From contig NZ_LMQB01000026.1 in NCBI RefSeq assembly GCF_001424045.1, positions 62,001 through 126,000 of the forward strand: a DNA stretch of 64,000 nucleotides, in the 5' to 3' direction. The notes beneath the pieces are model-generated. The model was not told where the DNA came from. It made no database searches and saw only the letters and a list, made by a program, of their open reading frames with translations. Each line of letters begins with the position of its first letter. Position 1 is the first letter of the stretch. The DNA comes from Rhizobium sp. Leaf371 (GTDB lineage: Bacteria; Pseudomonadota; Alphaproteobacteria; Rhizobiales; Rhizobiaceae). This document shows, in pieces, positions 8,927-17,964 of the stretch. Position numbers and translations under genes: made by a program.

Positions 8927-9478
8927 TCATCCGAGCACCGTCACGCGCGTGCCCTTGCGCGCAAAGGCAAGGATCCGTCGCATCGCCGGCAGGCTGACCG
9001 CGATGCAGCCCTCCGTTGGCTGGTAGCCGGCACGCATGAGGTGAAAGAAGATCGCCGAGCCCGCGTTGCGGCGGCGAACGCGCAGGTTCCAGTCCATCAC
9101 GAGGCAGACATCGTAAAGCCCATCATCGCGCATCATCCGCTCGTGGCGCCCCGCGAAAGGAGCGGTCGCCGGCCGGTTGTAGCACGCATGGTCCGGCGCA
9201 TCGCACCAGAGCATGCCCGGCCGCGTGCGCTTGAGGGGAAGACGGGTCGCGGGGGGCGCGATCCGGTCGGCCCTGACATAGCCGCCGATCAGCGGCATCT
9301 CCGCGATCGGCGTCGCGCCGTCGCCCTCCCGCTTGCGCGCGGTCGTGCCCCCGCGCCCGATCGCCGCCCGTTCCGTTCGCCCGGCAAAGGACACCAGGGC
9401 CCGGGTGCGGCTTCCCGGCGCTGCCCGCACGATGATCGTGCCGGGGGAGGAACGGGGCTTTGCCGGGATCTTGCGCAT
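8927..9478 (-). CDS. L,D-transpeptidase (YkuD) domain protein
   Basis: A 183-residue protein whose C-terminal half carries the YkuD signature: His146 (SAIFFHLMRAG) and the catalytic cysteine Cys158 in GYQPTEGCIAVS. Enzymes of this family make 3-3 cross-links in peptidoglycan or attach proteins to it, using a cysteine nucleophile. The N-terminus is basic but shows no clear signal peptide or membrane helix, so export is not obvious. The gene ends against the stop of the convergent regulator with no gap. The family call is good; the substrate is unknown. Confidence 0.82.
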   Translation of the reverse strand: MRKIPAKPRSSPGTIIVRAAPGSRTRALVSFAGRTERAAIGRGGTTARKREGDGATPIAEMPLIGGYVRADRIAPPATRLPLKRTRPGMLWCDAPDHACYNRPATAPFAGRHERMMRDDGLYDVCLVMDWNLRVRRRNAGSAIFFHLMRAGYQPTEGCIAVSLPAMRRILAFARKGTRVTVLG

Positions 9479-9706
9479 GAGGGCTCACAGGAAAGTGCGT
9501 GGGTCGTGATGGTGCAGCCCCATCATGCCATGTTAGCTAGGCTTCGTCAGCGAAAGCGCGCAAGATCCGTGAGGGACACGCGTTTTCGGGAAACAGCTCT
9601 CATGGAGAGGACACGCCGAGATCGCCCGTCTCCGGCGGTGGCCGTCCCCGATTGCGGCAAGGCCGGCGAGCATGATGGCTCTTGTGCTGCCGCGACCGGT
9701 CCAGCG

Positions 9707-9735
9707 CTTGCCAAGTCCGCCGCGAGAGCTAATTT
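9707..9735 (+). promoter_or_regulatory. Predicted housekeeping promoter of the CenR-like gene
   Basis: CTTGCC (9707-9712), a 17-base spacer and TAATTT (9730-9735) resemble the rhizobial sigma-70 consensus CTTGAC-N17-CTATAT. The implied transcript start near 9742 leaves a leader of about 20 bases, with a GGAGAG ribosome site before the ATG at 9763. The rest of the gap 9479-9706 shows nothing I can name. Confidence 0.5.
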
Positions 9736-9762
9736 ACGCCAGACGCTCAGGAGAGAACACCG

Positions 9763-10446
9763 ATGTCATCCCGTACCATTTTGCTCGTCGACGATGATGA
9801 CGTGTTGCGCCAGACGCTGGTCGAGCAGCTCTCGCTCTACGAGGAATTCGTGATTCTTCAGGAGGCGACAGCCAGCAAGGGCGTGCAGACGGCCCGCACC
9901 GGCACGGTGTCGTTGCTGATCATGGATGTCGGCCTGCCGGACATGGACGGCCGCGAGGCGGTCAAGCTCCTGCGAAAAGGCGGCTTCAAGGCGCCGATCA
10001 TCATGCTCACCGGCCATGACACGGATTCCGACACGATCCTCGGGCTCGAAGCCGGCGCCAATGACTATGTCACCAAGCCCTTCCGCTTCGCCGTCCTGCT
10101 GGCCCGCATTCGCGCCCAGTTGCGCCAGCACGAGCAGAGCGAGGACGCCACCTTCACCGTCGGGCCCTATACCTTCAAGCCCAGCCAGAAGCTGCTGACG
10201 CTCGAAAACGGGCAGAAGATCCGCCTCACGGAAAAGGAGGCGGCGATCATCCGCTACCTCTATCGCGCCGACCAGAAGGTCGTGACCCGCGACGTGCTGC
10301 TGGAAGAAGTCTGGGGCTACAATTCCGGCGTCACCACCCACACGCTGGAAACCCACGTCTATCGTCTGCGCCAGAAAATCGAGCGCGACCCTTCCAATGC
10401 CGAGATTTTGGTGACAGAAAATGGCGGCTACAAGATCGTCCCGTAA
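9763..10446 (+). CDS. cenR: OmpR-family response regulator, CenR-like
   Basis: A two-component response regulator of 227 residues. The receiver domain (about 1-120) has acidic Asp11-Asp13, phospho-acceptor Asp55 (LLIMDVGLPDMDGREA), Thr83 and Lys105 (DYVTKPF). The winged-helix DNA-binding domain (about 130-227) has RLTEKEAAIIRYLY and THTLETHVYRLRQKIE. The sequence closely matches my recollection of the rhizobial/Caulobacter CenR group, which controls cell-envelope genes. No histidine kinase is adjacent, as is usual for cenR. The symbol rests on recall, so the subgroup is less certain than the family. Confidence 0.85.
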   Translation: MSSRTILLVDDDDVLRQTLVEQLSLYEEFVILQEATASKGVQTARTGTVSLLIMDVGLPDMDGREAVKLLRKGGFKAPIIMLTGHDTDSDTILGLEAGANDYVTKPFRFAVLLARIRAQLRQHEQSEDATFTVGPYTFKPSQKLLTLENGQKIRLTEKEAAIIRYLYRADQKVVTRDVLLEEVWGYNSGVTTHTLETHVYRLRQKIERDPSNAEILVTENGGYKIVP

Positions 10447-10500
10447 CAGAGGCTGACGGTCGGCTGTCCAGCTCCGGACGGCAATGGATCGGAGAGCCCC

Positions 10501-10956
10501 TTGGCGCTGAACGACGATATCGCCCTTCTCTCGATCGTACCGCTCTTTGCGGACATCGATGACGACAAGCTCCGTCTCGTCGCCTTCGGCGCGGAACGCC
10601 GACGGCTGGTGCGCGGCCAGCAGCTGTTTCGCGAGGGTGCGCCGGCCGATTGCGCCTATGCGGTCGCCGCCGGACGCCTGGCGTTGACGCGCACCACGCC
10701 GAGCGGCGGCACCGAGACGATGGCCGCGGTCGGCCGCGGCACGCTCCTGTCCGAACTCGCCATGATATCGCTCGTGGAACGCAAGTTCACGGCGACCGCC
10801 GAAGTCGAAACCGAGGTGATCCGCATCACCCGCCCCCTGTTCCACCGCATGCTGGAAGAGTATCCCGACGTCGCCGCCCTCGTGGACAAGCGCATCCGCG
10901 ACAATCTCAACGCGATGATCAACCGCGTCGGCAAGCTCGCCCCGCGCTTTCTCTGA
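10501..10956 (+). CDS. Stand-alone cyclic-nucleotide-binding (Crp-type sensor) domain protein
   Basis: A 151-residue protein that is almost wholly a cNMP-binding beta-barrel (about residues 10-125; VRGQQLFREGAPADCAYAV, then GRGTLLSELAMISLVERKFTATAE) followed by a short helix. There is no helix-turn-helix, so it is not a Crp-like activator; it more likely binds a nucleotide and acts on a partner. The start is TTG at 10501 behind GGAGAG; an ATG at 10484 is out of frame. It lies 54 bases after the CenR-like gene on the same strand and may be co-transcribed. Its partner is unknown. Confidence 0.82.
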   Translation: MALNDDIALLSIVPLFADIDDDKLRLVAFGAERRRLVRGQQLFREGAPADCAYAVAAGRLALTRTTPSGGTETMAAVGRGTLLSELAMISLVERKFTATAEVETEVIRITRPLFHRMLEEYPDVAALVDKRIRDNLNAMINRVGKLAPRFL

Positions 10957-10963
10957 CAAGCCT

Positions 10964-11770
10964 TCAGAGGTCGAAGGTCGCGATCACTGGCACATGGTCG
11001 GAGGGGCGCTCCCATCCGCGCGCTTCCTTGACGATATCGACCTGCCGGAGATGGGTGGCGAGGTCGGCGGACGACCAGATATGGTCGAGGCGCCGTCCGC
11101 GGTCGGCCGCCTCCCAGTCCTTGGCGCGGTAGCTCCACCAGGTGTAGAGCTTTTCCGGCGACGGCGTGTGCTGGCGCATCAGATCGACCCAGGCGCCGCC
11201 TGTCATGATCGATGTCAGGCCTTCGGTTTCCACCGGTGTGTGGCTGACGATCTTCAAAAGCTGCTTATGCGACCAGACGTCGTGTTCGAGCGGCGCGACG
11301 TTGAGGTCGCCGACGAGGATCGAGGACACGCCGGCGTCCGCCTCCGCATGCAGCAGCTTCATCTCCTCGAGGAAATCGAGCTTGTGGCCGAACTTCTTGT
11401 TGATCGTCCGGTCCGGCTCGTCGCCCCCCGCCGGCACATAGAAATTGTGCAGCCGGATGCGCTTGGACCCGTGCGAAAAGACCACCGAGAGATGCCGTGC
11501 ATCGCCGACGCCGCAATAGTCGCGGCGGTCCACGAGCTCCGTCAGCGGCAGGCGCGAGAGCGTGGCGACGCCGTGATAGCCCTTCTGCCCGTGCATCGCC
11601 ATGTGCCCGTAGCCAAGCGCCTCGAAGGCCTTTACCGGGAACAGGTCGTTCGGGCACTTGGTTTCCTGCAGGCAGAGGATGTCAGGCTGAAACCGCACGA
11701 GGAAATCCGACACCAGCGGCATGCGCAGGCGCACGGAGTTGATGTTCCAGGTTGCGATCGACAATGTCAT
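10964..11770 (-). CDS. xthA: Exodeoxyribonuclease III
   Basis: AP endonuclease and 3'-5' exonuclease of the exonuclease III / endonuclease-exonuclease-phosphatase family, acting in base excision repair. The start at 11770 (MTLSIATWNINSVRLRMP) gives 268 residues, the family length; seven further upstream codons are non-homologous. Visible motifs are the metal ligand Glu in CLQETKCP, the LVGDLNVAPLEHDVW stretch with catalytic Asp and Asn, and the C-terminal SDHVPVIATF with the catalytic His. It converges on the cNMP-domain gene with 7 bases between them. Confidence 0.94.
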   Translation of the reverse strand: MTLSIATWNINSVRLRMPLVSDFLVRFQPDILCLQETKCPNDLFPVKAFEALGYGHMAMHGQKGYHGVATLSRLPLTELVDRRDYCGVGDARHLSVVFSHGSKRIRLHNFYVPAGGDEPDRTINKKFGHKLDFLEEMKLLHAEADAGVSSILVGDLNVAPLEHDVWSHKQLLKIVSHTPVETEGLTSIMTGGAWVDLMRQHTPSPEKLYTWWSYRAKDWEAADRGRRLDHIWSSADLATHLRQVDIVKEARGWERPSDHVPVIATFDL

Positions 11771-11866
11771 GATGTGCCTTCCGGAATGCAAAAAGGTCCC
11801 GCTGGGGACCTTTAAGCAAGTTTACGGACGCAGGACAAGCGCGGGCGAGCCTCTTGCGGATGAGGC

Positions 11867-12529
11867 CTACTTGCGGATCTCGTCGTAGGGGATCCGGAAA
11901 ACGGCGTCGTCCATCGGCATGCCGGTCTTCACGTTAAAGATCATCACGGACGTGTCCTTCTTCTGCGGGTCGGTGATCGTCCACTGGCGAAGGTCGTAGG
12001 TTTTCGGATCGAACATCATGGTGATGGTGCTGTCGCCGAAGATCGATCGGTCGCCGAGCACGATGGTGATCAGGTCCGTCTCTTCCTTCACGTCGCGCAC
12101 GGTCTTGCCGGAGAGATCGATGGAGTTGGACAGAAGCAGGTTCAGCGGCGTCTTCGACAGGGGGTAGAGATCCCAGGTCTTGAGCTTCTGGTTGCCGATC
12201 ACCACCGATTTGCCATCGGCAATCACGCGCATCGGCGATGGCGCCTCGTAGTTGAAGCGGATGCGCCCCGGACGGCTGATGAAGAACTTTCCGCCCGTCT
12301 GCTCGCCGCGCGGGCCGAACTGGACGAACTCGCCGGTCATCGTCTTCACCGATGCGAAGTGATCGGCGATTTTCTGTGCGACGCCCGTGGATTGGGCGGC
12401 GGCGGGATCGGGCAGAATGCCCAGTGTCGCCAGCACGCCGAAGACCGCCACGCCTGCCACGAAGCTGCGCCGCGACAGGAGCGACCGATCCGCCTGTCCC
12501 GTCCTGTCGGTCGTTCGTGTCTCTGTCAT
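11867..12529 (-). CDS. lolA: Outer-membrane lipoprotein carrier protein LolA
   Basis: Periplasmic chaperone that takes lipoproteins from the LolCDE transporter to the outer membrane. The 220-residue precursor has a signal peptide at about residues 20-46 (RRSFVAGVAVFGVLATLGIL, then an AAA/Q cleavage region). The mature part shows LolA features (MTGEFVQFGPRGEQTGGKFF, RPGRIRFNYEAPSPMRVIADG, and the C-terminal QWTITDPQKKDT). The signal has a twin-arginine-like SRRSFVAG motif, unlike the Sec signals of enterobacterial LolA. It follows ftsK on the same strand after 162 bases. The identity is solid. Confidence 0.9.
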   Translation of the reverse strand: MTETRTTDRTGQADRSLLSRRSFVAGVAVFGVLATLGILPDPAAAQSTGVAQKIADHFASVKTMTGEFVQFGPRGEQTGGKFFISRPGRIRFNYEAPSPMRVIADGKSVVIGNQKLKTWDLYPLSKTPLNLLLSNSIDLSGKTVRDVKEETDLITIVLGDRSIFGDSTITMMFDPKTYDLRQWTITDPQKKDTSVMIFNVKTGMPMDDAVFRIPYDEIRK

Positions 12530-12585
12530 GGGAAACTCCTGTTCGATATAGCCGAGATGTGGCGCGCAAGTGCGGCACCTTCAAG

Positions 12586-12630
12586 ACCTGGCCGGCGAAG
12601 ACATGACCGGCGAAAACTTGGCCGGCGATG
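12586..12630. repeat. Three imperfect 15-base tandem repeats between ftsK and lolA
   Basis: Three consecutive 15-base units (12586-12600, 12601-12615, 12616-12630) share a core close to CCGGCGAA. They lie in the 162-base gap between ftsK and lolA. No gene is credible here: the frame that reads like pentapeptide repeats has no start codon. Confidence 0.5.
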
Positions 12631-12691
12631 ACGTGAGGGACCGAGAGCTAGCGCGCGCGAGAACGCCCCGAGCACGAGACGATCGGCGTCG

Positions 12692-15334
12692 TCAGATCTC
12701 GTCTTCCGTCGGCACCAGAATCTCGCGCTTTCCCGCGTGATTGGCAGCGCCGATGATGCCTTCCTTTTCCATACGCTCGATCAGCGAGGCTGCCCGGTTG
12801 TACCCGATGCCGAGCCGACGCTGGACATAGGAGGTCGAAGCCTTGCCGTCCCGGAGGACGACCGCCACGGCCTGGTCGTAAGGATCGTCGGACTCCGACA
12901 GGTTGCCGGTGCCGGCCGGACCGCCGCCATTGCCGCCCTCGTCGTCCTCGCCGTCGTCTTCGGTGATCGCGTCGAGATAGTCCGGTGCGCCTTGCGTCTT
13001 GAGATAGGAGACGATCTGCTCGACCTCGTTGTCCGAGACGAAGGGCCCGTGGACGCGCTGGATGCGTCCGCCGCCGGCCATATAGAGCATGTCACCCTGG
13101 CCGAGGAGCTGTTCGGCCCCCTGCTCGCCCAGAATGGTGCGGCTGTCGATCTTCGACGTGACCTGGAAGGAAATGCGGGTCGGGAAGTTCGCCTTGATCG
13201 TGCCGGTGATGACATCGACCGAGGGACGCTGCGTCGCCATGATCACATGGATGCCGGCGGCACGGGCCATCTGCGCAAGCCGCTGCACAGCCCCTTCGAT
13301 GTCCTTGCCGGCGACCATCATCAGGTCGGCCATCTCGTCGATGATCACGACGATGTAGGGCATCGGCTGCAGATCGAACTCTTCGGTCTCGTAGGTCGCC
13401 TCGCCGGTCTGGCGGTCGAAGCCGGTCTGCACCGTGCGGCTGATCGCCTCGCCCTTTTCCAGCGCCTGCTCGACGCGCGAATTGAAGCCGTCGATGTTGC
13501 GCACGCCGATCTTCGACATCTTCTTGTAGCGCTCTTCCATCTCCCGCACGGTCCATTTCAGCGCCACGACGGCCTTCTTCGGATCGGTGACGACCGGCGA
13601 GAGCAGATGCGGGATGCCGTCATAGACGGAGAGTTCGAGCATCTTCGGGTCGATCATGATCAGCCGGCACTGTTCCGGCGTCATTCGGTAGAGGATCGAC
13701 AGGATCATCGTGTTGATCGCGACCGACTTGCCCGAACCGGTGGTGCCGGCCACCAGCAGATGCGGCATCTTGGCGATATCCGTGATGACGGGCTCGCCGC
13801 CGATCGTCTTGCCCAGCGCCATGGCGAGCTTCGCCTTGCTGCCTTCGAAGTCTCTGGAGCCGATGAGTTCGCGCAGGTAGACCGTCTCGCGGCGCTGGTT
13901 CGGCAGCTCGATGCCGATGGCATTGCGGCCGGGCACGACGGCGACACGGGCGGCGATCGCGCTCATCGAGCGGGCGATATCGTCGGCAAGCCCGATGACG
14001 CGCGAGGACTTGATGCCGGGAGCCGGCTCCAGCTCATAGAGCGTAACGACGGGACCGGGACGGACATGGATGATCTCGCCCTTGACGCCGAAGTCCTCGA
14101 GCACGCCTTCGAGCATGCGCGCATTCTGTTCCAGCGCGTCGGCCGAAAGCGTCGCATCGCGCACCACGTTTTTCGGTTCGGTCAGGAATTCGAGCGGCGG
14201 CAGCGTGAAGGTGCCATGGCCGCCATGGCCATTGCCGTGCCGCTCATAGGCGGGCTCGGGCGCACGCGGCCGCGGCTGCGCCGCAACCACCCGTCCGGAG
14301 ACCGGCGCGCGGCGGGCTGCCGGAGCGGAGGCGATGTCGTCGTCGCCGGACAGCAGCCCGGACGGCAGCACGTCATCGGCACCGTCGGCATCGTCCTCGT
14401 CGGCAAAATCCGTGTCGAAGCCGGGATCGACCGCAGCCGCGGCGCGGCGCGGGGCCGCGGGACCATCGAGCGACGGCTCGACCCGGACGGCGGACTTGCG
14501 CCGCACCGGCTCGTTCAGCGTCCCGAATTCGTCATCGTTGAAATCATAGGGCTCGTCGAAATCGCGCTCCGGCGCGGGCTTGCGGCGGGCAAGACCGAAG
14601 AGGCGGCGGAAGCGGGCCTGCGTCGTGTAGCGCATATGCGTGAAGGCGCCGGCCAGGAACAGGACGAAGCCGCCCTCCGCCTCGTCGTCTTCGATTTCCT
14701 CGCGAACGGTCTTCGCCTTGCTTGGCGTCACCACGGGCGCCTCCTCCTCGTCCGGATCGGCCACGCCGAAAAGACCGGCGGCATAGACGAGAAAGACGGT
14801 CGCGGGGATGGCGATGATCGAGCCGAGCACCGTGGCGAAGGTGCCCGTCGGATATTCCCCGGTGATCAGGGCGGGCAGACGCAGGATCATGTCTCCGAAC
14901 ACGCCGCCAAGTCCGTTCGGCAGGGGCCAGGTCACCGGCGCGGGCACGCAGGAGAGCGCCGCTGCGGCCAGAACCGAGCCGATGAACCAGCAGGCGGCCC
15001 GCTTGATCACCTTGTCGAACGGCTTGTTGCCGATGAGAACCAGTGCCCAGGCCAGAACGGGCAGCAGCGCCACGACGCTGCCGATCCCGAAGAACTGCAT
15101 CATCCCGTCGGCAAAGGCTGCGCCGCCTGTGCCCAGAATGTTGGTCGGCGGATTGGACGTGGCATAGGAAAAGCTGGGATCGGCGACATTCCAGGTCGAG
15201 AGCGCCGCAACGGCTGCCATCAGCAGCCCGAAGAGCGCATAACCGGCAAGCGCCACCGACTGGCGCCACACGAAGGCCGACAGCACGAACCTGTCGGAAC
15301 GGGTTTCGAATGCCGCCTGATTGCTTCTAGCCAT
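12692..15334 (-). CDS. ftsK: DNA translocase FtsK
   Basis: Septum-located ATPase that pumps chromosome ends apart and activates XerCD at dif. The start at 15334 ([16 protein letters not shown]) gives 880 residues. The N-terminus holds about four to five membrane helices (roughly 20-200), followed by an acidic/Pro/Arg-rich linker (about 200-400), the RecA-like motor with Walker [15 protein letters not shown] and Walker [15 protein letters not shown], the FtsK signature [13 protein letters not shown], and a C-terminal gamma winged helix ([20 protein letters not shown]). A further 34 upstream codons do not look protein-like. A perfect CtrA-type motif lies upstream. Confidence 0.96.
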   Translation of the reverse strand: MARSNQAAFETRSDRFVLSAFVWRQSVALAGYALFGLLMAAVAALSTWNVADPSFSYATSNPPTNILGTGGAAFADGMMQFFGIGSVVALLPVLAWALVLIGNKPFDKVIKRAACWFIGSVLAAAALSCVPAPVTWPLPNGLGGVFGDMILRLPALITGEYPTGTFATVLGSIIAIPATVFLVYAAGLFGVADPDEEEAPVVTPSKAKTVREEIEDDEAEGGFVLFLAGAFTHMRYTTQARFRRLFGLARRKPAPERDFDEPYDFNDDEFGTLNEPVRRKSAVRVEPSLDGPAAPRRAAAAVDPGFDTDFADEDDADGADDVLPSGLLSGDDDIASAPAARRAPVSGRVVAAQPRPRAPEPAYERHGNGHGGHGTFTLPPLEFLTEPKNVVRDATLSADALEQNARMLEGVLEDFGVKGEIIHVRPGPVVTLYELEPAPGIKSSRVIGLADDIARSMSAIAARVAVVPGRNAIGIELPNQRRETVYLRELIGSRDFEGSKAKLAMALGKTIGGEPVITDIAKMPHLLVAGTTGSGKSVAINTMILSILYRMTPEQCRLIMIDPKMLELSVYDGIPHLLSPVVTDPKKAVVALKWTVREMEERYKKMSKIGVRNIDGFNSRVEQALEKGEAISRTVQTGFDRQTGEATYETEEFDLQPMPYIVVIIDEMADLMMVAGKDIEGAVQRLAQMARAAGIHVIMATQRPSVDVITGTIKANFPTRISFQVTSKIDSRTILGEQGAEQLLGQGDMLYMAGGGRIQRVHGPFVSDNEVEQIVSYLKTQGAPDYLDAITEDDGEDDEGGNGGGPAGTGNLSESDDPYDQAVAVVLRDGKASTSYVQRRLGIGYNRAASLIERMEKEGIIGAANHAGKREILVPTEDEI

Positions 15335-15417
15335 GGAAATCTGCCTGTCCTGTACGCCGAGGCGCCCTGATCGTCCGAAGCGCACTGCGCCCCAGCCCAC
15401 AGGGTAGGCAGAGGAGG

Positions 15418-15433
15418 TTAAAGCTCCATTAAC
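15418..15433. promoter_or_regulatory. Perfect CtrA-type motif upstream of ftsK
   Basis: TTAA-N7-TTAAC reads exactly on the plus strand (TTAA 15418-15421, spacer 15422-15428, TTAAC 15429-15433), about 84-99 bases before the ftsK start. This matches the CtrA consensus of alphaproteobacteria. Regulation of ftsK by it is inference. Confidence 0.55.
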
Positions 15434-15491
15434 CATGCCCGTTCAGAGGGCATAAACCGAGAGAAATCGATGGGGATCCCGGGGCCTCGCG

Positions 15492-15824
15492 CTACAGAAC
15501 GGCCTGATCGCCGATGCCGAGCGCCGCCTGCGCTTCGCGCACCCGCTCGGGCGTGTCCGCTAGCTTGTAGCCGGCCTCCACGAGCCGCGTCGTATGGATC
15601 TTGTTGTAGATGAACGCCCAGATGATGCCGACGATGAACCAGCCGAGGCCGACGCCGATAAAGGCGGCGATCATGCCGACGGCAATCATCCCGAGACCGA
15701 TGCCGACATCACCCCGCAGCAGAGCCGGAATGCCGCCGAAGAACAGGCTGGTCCAGCTGAAACCGTAATAGCCGATCTTCGTGATGCCGGTCGCGGGGTT
15801 TTGCAGGCGGATCGCAGTGGCCAT
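15492..15824 (-). CDS. Small membrane protein of unknown function
   Basis: A 110-residue protein from the start at 15824 (MATAIRLQNPATG), preceded by a good GAAAGAGGA ribosome site. It has a short polar N-terminus, a glycine-rich hydrophobic region with two to three helices (about residues 18-70; GIGLGMIAVGMIAAFIGVGL), and a charged C-terminal tail (VEAGYKLADTPERVREAQAAL). The last part resembles small host-permeable TM2/YedK-like hypothetical proteins only loosely. The longer open frame up to 16055 overlaps the amtB terminator and is not used. The function is unknown. Confidence 0.75.
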   Translation of the reverse strand: MATAIRLQNPATGITKIGYYGFSWTSLFFGGIPALLRGDVGIGLGMIAVGMIAAFIGVGLGWFIVGIIWAFIYNKIHTTRLVEAGYKLADTPERVREAQAALGIGDQAVL

Positions 15825-15971
15825 GATGTCCTCTTTCAGCAAAGCTAAGAATTGAGAATGTTTCGGCACCAAGTCAATCGGCACGTCGACGTTCTCTATG
15901 GGAATCAGCAACCTGGCAGAGGGGCACGGCTGCAAAAGGTGAGGCGGCCGGGAGGCTGGCGGCAAACGAAA

Positions 15972-15995
15972 AACCCGGCAGAGGACTGCCGGGTT
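15972..15995 (-). terminator. Intrinsic terminator of glnK-amtB
   Basis: A perfect 10-base stem (AACCCGGCAG/CTGCCGGGTT) with an AGGA loop on the plus strand is followed on the minus strand by TTTTCGTTTG. It lies about 60 bases after the amtB stop. Confidence 0.85.
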
Positions 15996-16055
15996 CGAAG
16001 ACACATCGATGAGGATGGGCGGGAGACCGGATTTCGGTCGGTCTCCCGAAGACAC

Positions 16056-17492
16056 TTACGAGTGGTAAGCCGCTTCGCCGTGGCTTGCGAGGTCGAGACC
16101 TTCGCGTTCGGCTTCCACCGGCACGCGCAGGCCGACGACGACGTCGACGATCTTGAAGATGATCGCCGAGCCGATGCCCGACCACAGGATCGTCACGAGG
16201 ACGCCCTTCAGCTGTGCCAGGACCTGCGTTGCCGTGCCCGCATAGGAGGCTGCGAAGTCGGCCGTCGAGTAATCGACGATGCCGGCGCCGCCGAGGGCCG
16301 GGCTGACGAACACGCCGGTGAGCAGCGCACCGACGATACCGCCGACGCAATGGACGCCGAACACGTCTGCCGTGTCGTCATAGCCGAACTTGTTCTTCAC
16401 CGTGGAGACGAAGAAGTAGCAGAGCGGCGAGACGATGAGACCCATGACGATCGCGCCCATCGGGCCGACGAAGCCGGCGGCGGGCGTGATGACCACGAGG
16501 CCGGCAACGGCGCCCGAGGCGGCACCGAGCATGGAGGCCTTGCCGCGGGTGAAGGTTTCCAGGATCGACCAGGAGATGATCGCGGCCGCCGTGGCGACGA
16601 AGGTGTTGATCATGGCGAGGACGGCATAGGCATTGGCTTCGAGGTTGGAGCCGGCATTGAAGCCGAACCAGCCGACCCAGAGCAGCGAGGCGCCGATCAT
16701 GGTCATGGTCATGGAGTGCGGCGCCATCATGTCCTTGCCGAAGCCGGTGCGCTTGCCGACCATGAGCGCGCCGACGAGGCCCGCGATGCCGGCATTGATG
16801 TGAACCACGGTGCCGCCGGCGAAATCGATCGCGCCGAAGCCGAAGATGAGGCCGGTCGGGCCGTCATAGGCGCTCGGGCCGCCCCAGAACCAGACCATGT
16901 GGGCCATCGGGAAGTAGACGAAGGTGAGCCACAGGATGGTGAAGAGGATGACGGCCGAGAACTTGATGCGTTCTGCAAAAGCGCCGACGATCAGGGCGGG
17001 CGTGATGGCCGCGAACGTCATCTGGAAGCAGACGAAGACGAGTTCCGGAATGGCGACGCCCTTGGAGAAGCTTTCCGACAGCGTCGTCACGTCGACGCCC
17101 GACAGGAACATCTTGGAGAAGCCGCCGATGAAGCTGTTTAGCGAGCCGCCATCGGTGAAGGCGAGCGAGTAGCCATAGGTGACCCAGACGATCATGGCGA
17201 CGGCGGCAACCATCAGCACCTGCATCAGGACCGACAGCATGTTCTTGGTGCGCATCAGGCCGCCGTAGAACAAGGCGAGACCCGGCACCGTCATCAGAAG
17301 CACGAGGATGGTGGACACGAGCATCCAGGTCGTGTCGCCCTTGTCGACGGTCATGACCGGTGCGGCAGCGGCCGCCGCTTCGGCAACGGCCGGAGCTGCG
17401 GTATCCTGGGCGTAGGCGACAACCGGCGCCAGGAAGGCGGCCGTTGCGGCGCCGAGGCGCCCGAGGGTTGTCGAGAATGTGTGAGATGTCAT
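16056..17492 (-). CDS. amtB: Ammonium transporter AmtB
   Basis: Trimeric inner-membrane ammonium channel of the Amt/Mep/Rh family. The 478-residue precursor starts with a cleavable-looking signal (AATAAFLAPVVAYAQDT) and then shows about eleven helices with family motifs: TTWMLVSTILVLLMTVPGLALFYGG split across helix 1, the pore region AHMVWFWGG, VHINAGIAGLVGALMVGKR with the first pore histidine, and FGVHCVGGIVGALLTG with the second. It lies 30 bases after glnK on the same strand; the GlnK trimer blocks this channel when nitrogen is plentiful. The pair shares the sigma-54 promoter upstream of glnK. Confidence 0.96.
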   Translation of the reverse strand: MTSHTFSTTLGRLGAATAAFLAPVVAYAQDTAAPAVAEAAAAAAPVMTVDKGDTTWMLVSTILVLLMTVPGLALFYGGLMRTKNMLSVLMQVLMVAAVAMIVWVTYGYSLAFTDGGSLNSFIGGFSKMFLSGVDVTTLSESFSKGVAIPELVFVCFQMTFAAITPALIVGAFAERIKFSAVILFTILWLTFVYFPMAHMVWFWGGPSAYDGPTGLIFGFGAIDFAGGTVVHINAGIAGLVGALMVGKRTGFGKDMMAPHSMTMTMIGASLLWVGWFGFNAGSNLEANAYAVLAMINTFVATAAAIISWSILETFTRGKASMLGAASGAVAGLVVITPAAGFVGPMGAIVMGLIVSPLCYFFVSTVKNKFGYDDTADVFGVHCVGGIVGALLTGVFVSPALGGAGIVDYSTADFAASYAGTATQVLAQLKGVLVTILWSGIGSAIIFKIVDVVVGLRVPVEAEREGLDLASHGEAAYHS

Positions 17493-17522
17493 GTGAAGAA
17501 AGCTCCCTCTAACAGCCGTTGC

Positions 17523-17879
<357 letters not shown>

Positions 17880-17948
17880 TCATCTGCGGCTCACGTGCCG
17901 TCTGTGCATGCCGATGAGCCTTGTTTCCCCAACGACCGCCAAGTTCTA

Positions 17949-17964
17949 TTCAAGGCGCGTGCCA
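17949..17964 (-). promoter_or_regulatory. Sigma-54 promoter of glnK-amtB
   Basis: On the minus strand TGGCACG-CGCC-TTGAA matches the RpoN consensus TGGCACG-N4-TTGCW, with all seven -24 positions present. It lies about 88 bases before the glnK start, the right direction and distance. NtrC activation is expected from the family; a CACC-N9-GGTG dyad near 18025-18041 has the wrong spacing for a standard NtrC site. Confidence 0.8.

Noticed and set aside
12586-12680. Plus-strand frame resembling pentapeptide repeats (D/N-L/M-x-G-x units) in the ftsK-lolA gap
   Set aside because: No in-frame start codon or ribosome site, only about three units, and the frame runs antisense into the end of ftsK.
12737-15370. 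877-codon plus-strand open frame antisense to ftsK
   Set aside because: Arg/Asp/His/Gly-rich translation is the normal antisense shadow of a GC-rich gene; ftsK on the minus strand has all its motifs.
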